Shown piece by piece: positions 42,070-50,931 of a DNA stretch of 64,000 nucleotides. Origin of the DNA: Campylobacterales bacterium (lineage in GTDB: Bacteria; Campylobacterota; Campylobacteria; Campylobacterales; Sulfurimonadaceae). Location of the stretch: NCBI GenBank assembly GCA_026390075.1, contig JAPLGP010000030.1, positions 50,455 through 114,454 on the forward strand. Direction: 5' to 3'. Position numbers and translations under genes: made by a program. Below the pieces are notes generated by a model. It saw nothing but the letters and a program-made list of their open reading frames with translations. It was not told the DNA's origin and ran no database searches. Positions within the stretch are counted from its first letter, which is position 1. Each line of letters starts with the position of its first letter.

Positions 42070-42230
42070 GTAAACTTAATATGAAATATTGGTAGAAAAC
42101 ATCATTACAACACATGATGAACTTTACAGTGTTAGTTTGGATATTATAGTGTTACCAATGAAGTATAAAATTACAGAGAAGCACTTTGATGGGGTTTGCT
42201 TTTGTTTTTAGAACTGACGAAGAGTAATCA

Positions 42231-42386
42231 ATGAAAATAGATGAAATCCCAGAACCTAAAAAACAAAACCCACATGCCAAGACAAGAGAATTAAAAACAG
42301 CCATAGACGAGTTGGTCTATAAACTGTATAATTTAACCGATGATGAAATAAAAATCGTACAAGGAGAGCAAAATGGTAGCCTATAG
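42231..42386 (+). pseudogene. 51-aa ORF resembling the extreme C-terminus of type IIG/Eco57I-type methyltransferases (remnant)
   Basis: TAIDELVYKLYNLTDDEIKIVQGEQ resembles the common LVYxLYxLTxxEIxIVEG tail; no upstream methyltransferase body. Confidence 0.5.
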
Positions 42387-42573
42387 AGAAATTGTTAGAA
42401 ATCATGATGATATTATCCATATAACAAATATGTTAAAAGAGATGAAAACTGTGAGTGAGGTCATCATCGTGCCACTGGGTGAAACAAAAGAGGAAGATAT
42501 TAAAAAATTGCAAATATCTTCGATGGCTAAAACTTGGGATAACAGCGAAGATGAGGCATGGGATGAGCTATAA
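42373..42573 (+). CDS. Putative antitoxin of PemK/MazF-like pair
   Basis: 66-aa ORF overlapping the start of a MazF/PemK-like gene. Confidence 0.62.
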   Translation: MVAYREIVRNHDDIIHITNMLKEMKTVSEVIIVPLGETKEEDIKKLQISSMAKTWDNSEDEAWDEL

Positions 42574-42889
42574 AAAAGGCGATGTGTTGCTTGTGAATTT
42601 TCCTTTTACGGATTTAAGCAGTTCAAAAAAAAGACCTGTTTTGGCTATAAAAGATGAAAGTGAATATGGTGACATAGTCTGTTTTCAAATAACATCTAAG
42701 AAAAATCAATCAAGCCTTATGCAAATTCAATCAGCCGATATACTAAAAGAGCCTTTAAAACTTACATCATTTGTGAAATATGACAAATGTTTTACGATTG
42801 ATTCAAATGTAATTGATAAAAAACTAACAGAAGTTAATAGCAGTTTTTTACAACAATTAAAGGAGAGTTTTTGCAATGAGGTGTTTTAG
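42563..42889 (+). CDS. PemK/MazF-family toxin
   Basis: YKKGDVLLVNFPFTDLSSSKKRPVLAIKDESEYGDIVCFQITS; start at MSYKKGD. Confidence 0.82.
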   Translation: MSYKKGDVLLVNFPFTDLSSSKKRPVLAIKDESEYGDIVCFQITSKKNQSSLMQIQSADILKEPLKLTSFVKYDKCFTIDSNVIDKKLTEVNSSFLQQLKESFCNEVF

Positions 42890-42961
42890 TAAATTTCAAA
42901 CAATTTAAAAATAAAAACTTAATCTGATATAATTTTAAAAATTAAAAAAAAGAGAATCATT

Positions 42962-43459
42962 ATGGATAGAATTGAGCCTATGACAGTTTTTGGTTATGCG
43001 AAACTTCAAGCTGAGATGAAAGATTTAAAACATGTTAAAAGACCGCAAACTGTGAGAGATATTGAAGATGCGCTTGAGCATGGAGACTTAAAAGAAAATG
43101 CTGAGTACCACGCTGCAAAAGAGCAACAAAGACTTATTGATGGGCGATTGATTGAGTTAGCAGAGATTATTGGTTCTGCCCAGATAGTTGATCCCTCAGA
43201 GCTTGAACATGCGCGTGTAAGCTTTGGTTCAACTGTAGTTTTATGTGATTTAGCTACCGATGAAGAGATAACTTATGTGATTGTGGGCGGATGCGAAAGT
43301 AACCCTGACATAGGGCTTATTTCGTTTAGTTCTCCTTTGGCGAAACAGCTTTTAGGAAGAGAAGAGGGCGATGATTTTAAAGCAAAACTTCCAAATGGTG
43401 AAAAAGAGTATGAAATTTTGGAAGTAAAATATCAGGAGATAGTGTTTGAGTGCAATTAA
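42962..43459 (+). CDS. greA: Transcription elongation factor GreA
   Basis: MTVFGYAKLQAEMKDLKHVKRP, DLKENAEYHAAKEQQRLIDGRL, SFSSPLAKQLLGREEGD. Confidence 0.95.
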   Translation: MDRIEPMTVFGYAKLQAEMKDLKHVKRPQTVRDIEDALEHGDLKENAEYHAAKEQQRLIDGRLIELAEIIGSAQIVDPSELEHARVSFGSTVVLCDLATDEEITYVIVGGCESNPDIGLISFSSPLAKQLLGREEGDDFKAKLPNGEKEYEILEVKYQEIVFECN

Positions 43460-44450
43460 TGTCGGGATTATCGGAGCGAGTGGATACACTGGCTTAGAAC
43501 TTGTAAAGATTCTTATAAACCACCCAAAATTTCATCTAAATTATGTTGCGAATTCTGAGGGTGGAATTGCACTTCACGAACTTCATCCATCTTTGGCAAA
43601 AGTATATGAGTGTGATGTAGAAAAAGCCGATATAGACGAAGTTGCAAAGAGATGTGCGCTTGTGTTTTTAGCAGTTCCTCATCAAACTGCAATGGCTTTT
43701 GTCAAACCGCTTATGGCATGTGGAGTTAAAGTGGTTGACCTCTCTGCTGATTATAGATTGCCTCAAGATATTTATGAAGAATTTTATTGTTCTCATACGG
43801 ATGTTGAAAACTTAGAGAGTGCTGTGTATGGTTTGCCAGAGATGTTTCGAGATGAGCTAAAAACAGCTTCTTTAGTTGCAAATCCAGGGTGTTTTCCGAC
43901 TTCTGCGATTTTAGGAATGTTGCCATTTATGAAGTTTAGAAATGCGCATACTCCCGTGATTGTGGATTCAAAAACAGGAGTGAGTGGAGCTGGAAAGAAA
44001 CTCAGTGATGTAACCCATTTTGTAAATGTGAACGATAATCTTTTTGCGTACAATCCGTTCTCACATAGACATTCGCCTGAAATTGCTCAAAAGCTCGATA
44101 TTCCTTTGGATGAGGTCAATTTTGTACCCCATTTAGTTCCATTAACGAGAGGAATGATTTCATCGATTTATCTGCAAGTGCATGGCAATTTTGATGCAGT
44201 TGAAGTTCTAAAAGAGTACTACAAAGATGAGCCTTTTGTGCGAATTTGCAAAAACCCTGTTGATATGAAAAATGTTGCAGGAACGAATTTTTGTGACATA
44301 TTTGTAAAACAAAAAGAGAACATGCTTTTTATCTCAAGTGCGATTGATAACCTGATGCGTGGGGCTTCTTCTCAAGCGGTTGTAAATGCAAACTTGATGA
44401 TGGGGCTAGAAGAGAGTACGGGCATTCCAAGTATTGCTTATGTTCCATAA
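43446..44450 (+). CDS. argC: N-acetyl-gamma-glutamyl-phosphate reductase
   Basis: NVGIIGASGYTGLELVKIL, NPGCFPTSAILGMLPF, SKTGVSGAGKK, PHLVPLTRGM. Confidence 0.96.
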   Translation: MSAINVGIIGASGYTGLELVKILINHPKFHLNYVANSEGGIALHELHPSLAKVYECDVEKADIDEVAKRCALVFLAVPHQTAMAFVKPLMACGVKVVDLSADYRLPQDIYEEFYCSHTDVENLESAVYGLPEMFRDELKTASLVANPGCFPTSAILGMLPFMKFRNAHTPVIVDSKTGVSGAGKKLSDVTHFVNVNDNLFAYNPFSHRHSPEIAQKLDIPLDEVNFVPHLVPLTRGMISSIYLQVHGNFDAVEVLKEYYKDEPFVRICKNPVDMKNVAGTNFCDIFVKQKENMLFISSAIDNLMRGASSQAVVNANLMMGLEESTGIPSIAYVP

Positions 44451-45177
44451 TCTTATTTTAAAAGAGGGTGCATTTGTAGTTTCGGATGCACACTACTCGC
44501 ACCTTCGTCCACAACTTTTAGATTTTCTCAAAGCTATACATTCCAAAAATTTACAGCCAACACAACTTATTTTTATGGGCGATATATTTGATACTCTCTT
44601 TGGTGGCATTCCTTATACGCAAATCATTAACGAAGAAGCTATTACACTTTTAAATGAAATATCTCTTGAAATTGAGCTGATTTATTTGGAAGGAAATCAT
44701 GATTTTAATTTAAAAAATATATTTCCACATGCCAAGATAATTCCAATTTCACAACAACCTTTGGCATGTGGATTTGGTGAAAAGAAAATCCTATTCGCCC
44801 ATGGTGACTTTGGAAGTGACACGGGATACAAAATATATACTTCACTTATCCGAAACCCTTTTGTGCTCTTTTTTTTGAGAGTTTTGAATTTTATAAGCAA
44901 TAATATGATTTTAAAAAAATTAGATGTGTATTTAAGTAAAAAAAATGATTGCAAAGAGTTCGTTGGATTTCGAGAGTTTATAGCAAAAAGAGTAAGCGGT
45001 AAATATCTGTGTAACTACTTTATAGAAGGGCATTTTCATCAAAATAAGACTCTTGCCTTTGAAAATTTTAGCTATATAAATTTAGGTGCTTTTGCTTGCA
45101 ATCAAAGATATTTTATTGTAAAATCATCCAAAGAAGTAGAGTTACAAGAAGAAAATATTTTCTTTAAGGATAAATAA
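44434..45177 (+). CDS. UDP-2,3-diacylglucosamine hydrolase-like metallophosphoesterase
   Basis: VVSDAHYSHLRP, FMGDIFDTLFGG, YLEGNHDFNL, FAHGDFGSDTG, EGHFHQNKTL. Confidence 0.8.
   Translation: MLMFHNLILKEGAFVVSDAHYSHLRPQLLDFLKAIHSKNLQPTQLIFMGDIFDTLFGGIPYTQIINEEAITLLNEISLEIELIYLEGNHDFNLKNIFPHAKIIPISQQPLACGFGEKKILFAHGDFGSDTGYKIYTSLIRNPFVLFFLRVLNFISNNMILKKLDVYLSKKNDCKEFVGFREFIAKRVSGKYLCNYFIEGHFHQNKTLAFENFSYINLGAFACNQRYFIVKSSKEVELQEENIFFKDK
44725..44771. repeat. Intragenic inverted pair of the iterated CCACATGCC motif
   Basis: CCACATGCCAA ... TTGGCATGTGG inside the lpxH-like gene, encoding FPHAK...LACG. Confidence 0.75.
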
Positions 45178-45179
45178 AT

Positions 45180-46118
45180 ATGGATGACAATTCACTAAAA
45201 GTTGGTTCCAATGAGATGGAACTTGTTGATTTTCGCATTCTAAAAGAAGAAAATGGCGAAATATATGAGGGTATTTACGGAATTAATGTCTCAAAAGTTC
45301 GTGAGATTATTCGTATTCCTAAGTTAACAGAGTTACCGGGGACGCCTGATTTTATTGAAGGGATTTTTGATTTAAGAAGTGTTGTAATACCTGTCGTAAA
45401 TTTGGCAAAATGGATGGGTATAACTGCACCAGAAGGTATAGAAGAAAAATCAAGAATTATAATTACTGAGTTTAATAATGTACTTATTGGTTTTGTTGTC
45501 CATGAGGCAAAAAGAATAAGACGAATAAACTGGAGTGATATAGAACCATCAACTTTTGGAGGTGGTTCAGGCTCTTTAGATGGAAGTAAAATCACTGGTG
45601 TTACTATGATTGAAAATGACAATGTTTTGCTGATTTTAGATTTGGAGAGTGTTGTGCAAGATTTAGGTCTTTATGAACCTGATACCGAATATACACCTGC
45701 TGATTTAGAATCTTTTGAAGGAATAGCACTTATTTTAGACGATAGTTCTACTGCTAGAAAGATTGTAAAAGAAGCTCTCCTAAAAATGGGTTTTCATGTC
45801 GTTGAAGCAACCGATGGAGAAGATGGCTTAGAAAAACTAGAGAGCTTGTATGAAGCGTATGGGGATGATGTTGCAAATCATTTAAAACTTATAATTTCTG
45901 ATGTTGAAATGCCTAAGATGGATGGTTTTCACTTTGCAGCAAATGTAAAAGAAGATGGAAGGTTTAATACTATTCCGATTATATTTAATTCATCTATTAG
46001 CGATAGTTTTAGTGAAGGTAGAGGGAAAAAAGCTGGCGGAGAAGCTTATTTAGTTAAGTTTGAAGCAAGTTCATTTTATGATGAAGTGGCACGAGTTGTT
46101 CGTGCACATATGAAGTAG
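45180..46118 (+). CDS. cheV: Chemotaxis protein CheV (CheW-REC)
   Basis: YGINVSKVREIIRIPKLTELPGTPDFIEGIFDLRSVVIPVVNL; C-terminal receiver ALILDDSSTARKIVKEAL. Confidence 0.93.
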   Translation: MDDNSLKVGSNEMELVDFRILKEENGEIYEGIYGINVSKVREIIRIPKLTELPGTPDFIEGIFDLRSVVIPVVNLAKWMGITAPEGIEEKSRIIITEFNNVLIGFVVHEAKRIRRINWSDIEPSTFGGGSGSLDGSKITGVTMIENDNVLLILDLESVVQDLGLYEPDTEYTPADLESFEGIALILDDSSTARKIVKEALLKMGFHVVEATDGEDGLEKLESLYEAYGDDVANHLKLIISDVEMPKMDGFHFAANVKEDGRFNTIPIIFNSSISDSFSEGRGKKAGGEAYLVKFEASSFYDEVARVVRAHMK

Positions 46119-46128
46119 GAGTTTAAGT

Positions 46129-48522
46129 ATGGATGAATTTCAAGAAATATTACAAGATTTTTTAGTTGAATCATTTGAATTAATAGAGCAATTAGATCAG
46201 GATTTAGTTGAGTTAGAATCACGACCAGATGATTTAGAACTTTTAAACGGAATTTTCCGTGTTGCGCATACGATTAAAGGTGCTTCGTCATTTTTAAATT
46301 TTGATGTATTGACACATCTTACGCACCACATGGAAGATGTTTTAAATAAAGCAAGACATGGTGATCTCGCAATTACTGCAGAAGTAATGGATGTTGTTTT
46401 AGAGTCTATTGACCTTATGAAATCGCTTTTATCTATTATCCGTGATACAAGTTCGGATGCTGGAATAGAAGTTGGCGATTGTGTTGTGAGACTTGATATC
46501 ATAAGTGGTGGCAAGGGCGATGTTCAAACTCCGGTTGCAGTTGCTCCAGCAGCCAAAGTTGTTGAAGAAGTAGTGGAAGAAGAAGTATATTCTTCAGATG
46601 AACCAGATTATGACAATATGGATGCGGATGAAGTCGAAGCTGAAATTGAAAGACTTTTACAAGAGCGACAAAATCAAGATAAAGCAAAAAGAGCAGCAAA
46701 AATAGCAGCAGGGGAAAGTGTTCCAGAAGCGCCACCAGAACCAATGGATGAGGCAGAAGCAAAACCTGCACCAAAAGCAACACCTGCTCCTGCTCCAGTT
46801 CCAGTTGCTCCAAGAGCAACTCCATCAAGAGCAACTGAGAGTGATGATGCAAAAGCGGCAGCTCCAGCAACAAGAGCTCCTGCGGTAGTTGAGCAGACAA
46901 TTCGTGTAGATGTAAAAAGACTTGACCACTTAATGAATCTTATAGGAGAACTCGTTCTCGCTAAAAACCGTCTAATGAAAATCAATGTGGATGTTGAAGA
47001 AAGATATGAAGGTGAAGCGTTCTTAGAAGAGCTCAATCAAGTAGTTTCTATCGTTTCTCTTGTTACAACTGATTTGCAAATTGCTGTTATGAAGACAAGA
47101 ATGTTACCAATTGGAAAAGTGTTCAACAAGTTCCCAAGAATGATTCGTGATTTAAGTCGTGAGTTAAACAAGAAAATAGAACTTGAAATCTCTGGTGAAG
47201 AGACAGAACTTGATAAGTCGATTGTTGAAGAGATAGGCGATCCTTTAGTTCACATTATTAGAAATTCATGTGACCATGGTGTGGAAATTCCTTCTATTCG
47301 TGTTGCGGCTGGAAAAACGGAATCAGGAACTATTACTTTAAAAGCATACAATGAAGGGAATGCTATTGTTATCCAAATTGATGACGATGGAAAAGGTCTT
47401 GACCCTGAAATGTTGAAGAATAAATCAGTTGAAAAAGGCATTATAACAGATGCAGAAGCTGATCTTATGAGTAGTAAAGAAGCATTTGCTCTTATTTTCA
47501 AACCAGGTTTTTCAACTGCTGCTGCTGTTACAAGTGTGAGTGGTCGTGGTGTTGGTATGGATGTTGTAAAAACAAACATAGAAAAACTTAACGGTATTAT
47601 TGATATAGAAAGTGAACTAGGTGTGGGAACATCTATGAAGTTGAAGATTCCTTTAACTCTTGCGATTATTCAAGCCCTTTTAGTAGGCGTTCAAGAGGAG
47701 CATTATGCGATTCCTTTAGCGTCTGTTTTGGAAACTGTTCGTATATCTAAAGATGAAATTTATACAGTTGAAAACCGTTCAGTTATGAGACTTCGTGATG
47801 ATGTTCTCTCTTTAGTGCATATCGGTGATATCTTTGAAGTAGAACGAATTCTTGACTCAAGCGAACACGCGTATGTTGTTGTTTTAGGACTTGGTTCTAG
47901 TAAACTTGGGCTTATTGTTGATACGCTTGTAGGGCAAGAAGAGATAGTTATCAAATCTATGGGCGATTACTTAAAAGGTATCGAAGGTATTGCTGGAGCT
48001 ACAATCCGTGGAGATGGTGGAGTAACCCTTATCGTTGATGTTGCAGCACTTATGCAGATGGCAAGAGGCGTGAAAGCAAAAGCTATGGTGGAAGAGTCAA
48101 GTTCTAGCAGTAAAAAAGAAAAAACAAGAGCAAGTGACTATAAAGTTATGATAGTCGATGACTCTAAAACAGATAGAATGATTATGAGAAAAGCCTTAGA
48201 GCCACTAGGAGTTACAATAGTTGAAGCGGGTGATGGACAAGAAGCTCTCAATACTTTAAAACAAGGTGATCATAACTTTGATGCGATGCTTATAGATATA
48301 GAAATGCCTAGAATGGATGGTTATACATTAGCTGGAGAGATTAAAAAATATAATAAATATAAAAATCTCCCTCTAATCGCTGTAACATCTCGTACAGGTA
48401 AGTCAGACCGTATGAGAGGTGTAGAATCTGGAATGATTGAGTATATAACGAAACCTTACTCTGCCGATTATTTAGCGAGTGTAGTTCAGAGAAATGTGAA
48501 TTTCAAATCGGAGTTTTTATAA
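46129..48522 (+). CDS. cheA: Chemotaxis histidine kinase CheA with C-terminal CheY-like receiver
   Basis: NGIFRVAHTIKGASSFL, RDLSRELNKKIELEISGEETELDKSIVEEIGDPLVHIIRNSCDHGVE, terminal VMIVDDSKTDRMIMRKAL. Confidence 0.97.
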   Translation: MDEFQEILQDFLVESFELIEQLDQDLVELESRPDDLELLNGIFRVAHTIKGASSFLNFDVLTHLTHHMEDVLNKARHGDLAITAEVMDVVLESIDLMKSLLSIIRDTSSDAGIEVGDCVVRLDIISGGKGDVQTPVAVAPAAKVVEEVVEEEVYSSDEPDYDNMDADEVEAEIERLLQERQNQDKAKRAAKIAAGESVPEAPPEPMDEAEAKPAPKATPAPAPVPVAPRATPSRATESDDAKAAAPATRAPAVVEQTIRVDVKRLDHLMNLIGELVLAKNRLMKINVDVEERYEGEAFLEELNQVVSIVSLVTTDLQIAVMKTRMLPIGKVFNKFPRMIRDLSRELNKKIELEISGEETELDKSIVEEIGDPLVHIIRNSCDHGVEIPSIRVAAGKTESGTITLKAYNEGNAIVIQIDDDGKGLDPEMLKNKSVEKGIITDAEADLMSSKEAFALIFKPGFSTAAAVTSVSGRGVGMDVVKTNIEKLNGIIDIESELGVGTSMKLKIPLTLAIIQALLVGVQEEHYAIPLASVLETVRISKDEIYTVENRSVMRLRDDVLSLVHIGDIFEVERILDSSEHAYVVVLGLGSSKLGLIVDTLVGQEEIVIKSMGDYLKGIEGIAGATIRGDGGVTLIVDVAALMQMARGVKAKAMVEESSSSSKKEKTRASDYKVMIVDDSKTDRMIMRKALEPLGVTIVEAGDGQEALNTLKQGDHNFDAMLIDIEMPRMDGYTLAGEIKKYNKYKNLPLIAVTSRTGKSDRMRGVESGMIEYITKPYSADYLASVVQRNVNFKSEFL

Positions 48523-49016
48523 TGAGTGATAAATTAAAACAGATTATTAATAAACAAGGCGAACAACAAATTAGTCCTATAGATCATGCAGATGATATTA
48601 TTCAGTTGGTTGGGTTTATAATTGGAGAGGAAGAATATGCTGTGCCTATTTTAACGATTCAAGAGATTATTAAGCCTATAAGATGGACAAGAGTTCCTCA
48701 AACTCCTGCTTATGTTTTAGGTGTTTTTAATCTTCGAGGTTCGGTTATACCTCTTTTAGATCTTCGTACTAAGTTTGGACTTCGTCCTTTAAAGCATAGT
48801 GATGAAACGCGTTTCTTTGTTTTAAAACAAGGGGATGAAGTAGCTGGATTTGTTATTGACAGATTGACTATGGCTATTAGAATTAAGAAAACAGATATTG
48901 GAGCAGCACCCGATACTATTGCAGCAGACGATAGTATGATTGCGGGAGTTGGTAAACAAGCGGGTAGGATTTTAACCATACTCAAAGTAGATAAATTACT
49001 AGCAAGAGATTTTTAG
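48522..49016 (+). CDS. cheW: Chemotaxis coupling protein CheW
   Basis: IIGEEEYAVPILTIQEIIKPIRWTRVPQTPAYVLGVFNLRGSVIPLLDLRTKFGL. Confidence 0.95.
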   Translation: MSDKLKQIINKQGEQQISPIDHADDIIQLVGFIIGEEEYAVPILTIQEIIKPIRWTRVPQTPAYVLGVFNLRGSVIPLLDLRTKFGLRPLKHSDETRFFVLKQGDEVAGFVIDRLTMAIRIKKTDIGAAPDTIAADDSMIAGVGKQAGRILTILKVDKLLARDF

Positions 49017-49027
49017 TTACTAGTAAA

Positions 49028-50149
49028 ATGAATGTATCTTTTTTAAATATCCAAACACACGGTGATGAGCTCTCTTTAAATTTTTCTGGAGAGTTCAATT
49101 TATATCTTATAACAAAATATCAAAATCAGATAGATACTTTTTCTCTCTCTAAAATAAAAAAAGTATCTATAAACTTGAATGAACTCAGTTTCTTAGATAC
49201 TGCTGCATCACTCTTTATTAACAATCTTCAAAAAAATTTACAGTCCAAAAATATACAAACTTTTTTAGAATGTCATAAAAAAGAAATATTAGATACTCTT
49301 GATTTAATTAAAAAACAAAAAAAAGTTTTACATGCAATTCCACATGCCAAGAAAGTAAGTTTCATAGATACGATAGGCAGGGAAACTCATAAAAACTATA
49401 TAGGTCTTCTTTCCTTTTTATCATTTTTAGGCGAAACATTTTTCACACATGCTCGTAGCATTAAATCATTAAAAAATCTTAGATTGAAAGAGATAGCTTT
49501 TGAAATGAATGAGAGTGCTATTAAGGCTTTAGGTATTGTTTGCTTGACTAGTTTTTTGATAGGTTTGGTTGTAGCCTACCAATCAGCGTATCAGCTTAAC
49601 ATGTATGGAGCAAACATATTTATAGTTGATATGCTAGGAATTTCAATGCTTAGGGAGTTAGCACCTCTTATTACCGCTATCGTCATAGCTGGAAGAAGTG
49701 GTTCTGCATTTACCGCACAAATTGGTGCAATGAAGATAACACAAGAGCTTGATGCAATGCGTACTATGGGTTTTGACCCTTATCTGTTTTTAGTTTTGCC
49801 TCGCATTATAGCTTTGATGATTGCCATGCCGATACTTATTTTTGTATCAGACATCATGGGAGTACTGGGCGGAATACTAGTCGCAAATTTAAATTTACAA
49901 ATAACCCCTGAACTTTTTATAGATAGATTTCGAAATGTTGTCGCTGCAAAGCACTTTTTTATCGGTATAGGCAAGGGTCCATTTTTTGCATTTTTAATCG
50001 CTTCTATTGGGATTTATAGAGGTTTAATGGTTCAAGATGACACACAAAGCATTGGATTTAACACAACAAAAAGTGTGGTAGAGTCGATATTTGCAGTTAT
50101 TGTGTGTGATGCAATTTTTTCTATTGCATTTACGAACTTAGGCATTTAA
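49028..50149 (+). CDS. MlaE-family ABC transporter permease with N-terminal STAS-like region
   Basis: LGISMLRELAPLITAIVIAGRSGSAFTAQIGAMKITQELDAMRTMGFDP. Confidence 0.92.
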   Translation: MNVSFLNIQTHGDELSLNFSGEFNLYLITKYQNQIDTFSLSKIKKVSINLNELSFLDTAASLFINNLQKNLQSKNIQTFLECHKKEILDTLDLIKKQKKVLHAIPHAKKVSFIDTIGRETHKNYIGLLSFLSFLGETFFTHARSIKSLKNLRLKEIAFEMNESAIKALGIVCLTSFLIGLVVAYQSAYQLNMYGANIFIVDMLGISMLRELAPLITAIVIAGRSGSAFTAQIGAMKITQELDAMRTMGFDPYLFLVLPRIIALMIAMPILIFVSDIMGVLGGILVANLNLQITPELFIDRFRNVVAAKHFFIGIGKGPFFAFLIASIGIYRGLMVQDDTQSIGFNTTKSVVESIFAVIVCDAIFSIAFTNLGI

Positions 50150-50886
50150 TGAAAACTATTATAAAAGTACAAGATGTTAGAACAGTGTTTGATGGTAGAG
50201 TTGTGCATGATGGATTGAACCTTAGTATCAATAAAGGTGAGATTTATGGTCTTCTTGGTCCGAGCGGATGTGGAAAAACGACACTTTTGCGTGAAATGGT
50301 TATGCTACAAAAATTTAGTGGTGGCTCGATAGAAATATTGGGATATAACTTAGCAAATATCAAACAAGAAAATGCTCAAAAACTCAGACAAGATTGGGGC
50401 GTTTTGTTTCAAGCAGGAGCACTTTTTTCATCGCTGAGTGTTGCAGAAAATATAGCACTCCCACTTCAAGAATATACTGACCTCTCGTCAGAAATGATAG
50501 AAGAAATTGTAGCGTTTAAGATAAATCTCGTTGGTTTACAAAGTAGAGATGCACTTTTATATCCATCACAAATAAGCGGTGGAATGAAAAAAAAAGCAGC
50601 CCTCGCTCGCGCTCTTGCAATGGATCCAAAACTTCTTTTTTTAGATGAGCCAACAAGTGGATTAGACCCTATTTCAGCGAGAGATTTTGATGCTTTAATT
50701 TTAGAACTTCGCTCACTTTTAGGTCTTACGATTGTTATGGTTTCACATGATTTAAAATCGATTTACGATACACTTGACAGAGTTGCAATCATAGATAACA
50801 AAAAAATAGCATACGAGGGAACACTCAGCGAAGTTACTTCGGTTAAGAGCGAATTTATAGAGACATTTTTTAGAGGGGTTCAGTAG
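50149..50886 (+). CDS. MlaF-like ABC transporter ATP-binding protein
   Basis: GLLGPSGCGKTTLLREMVML, QISGGMKKKAALARALAMDPKLLFLDEPTSGLDP. Confidence 0.94.
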   Translation: MKTIIKVQDVRTVFDGRVVHDGLNLSINKGEIYGLLGPSGCGKTTLLREMVMLQKFSGGSIEILGYNLANIKQENAQKLRQDWGVLFQAGALFSSLSVAENIALPLQEYTDLSSEMIEEIVAFKINLVGLQSRDALLYPSQISGGMKKKAALARALAMDPKLLFLDEPTSGLDPISARDFDALILELRSLLGLTIVMVSHDLKSIYDTLDRVAIIDNKKIAYEGTLSEVTSVKSEFIETFFRGVQ

Positions 50887-50931
50887 ATATGCAACGAATG
50901 TATTTTATGAAAATGATGGAGATAAACTTAT

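Noticed and set aside
46499-46900. Leucine-rich 133-aa antisense ORF (MSAQLPQELLLLELPLL...)
   Set aside because: Complement of the Ala/Pro-rich CheA linker; low complexity, no independent coding signal.
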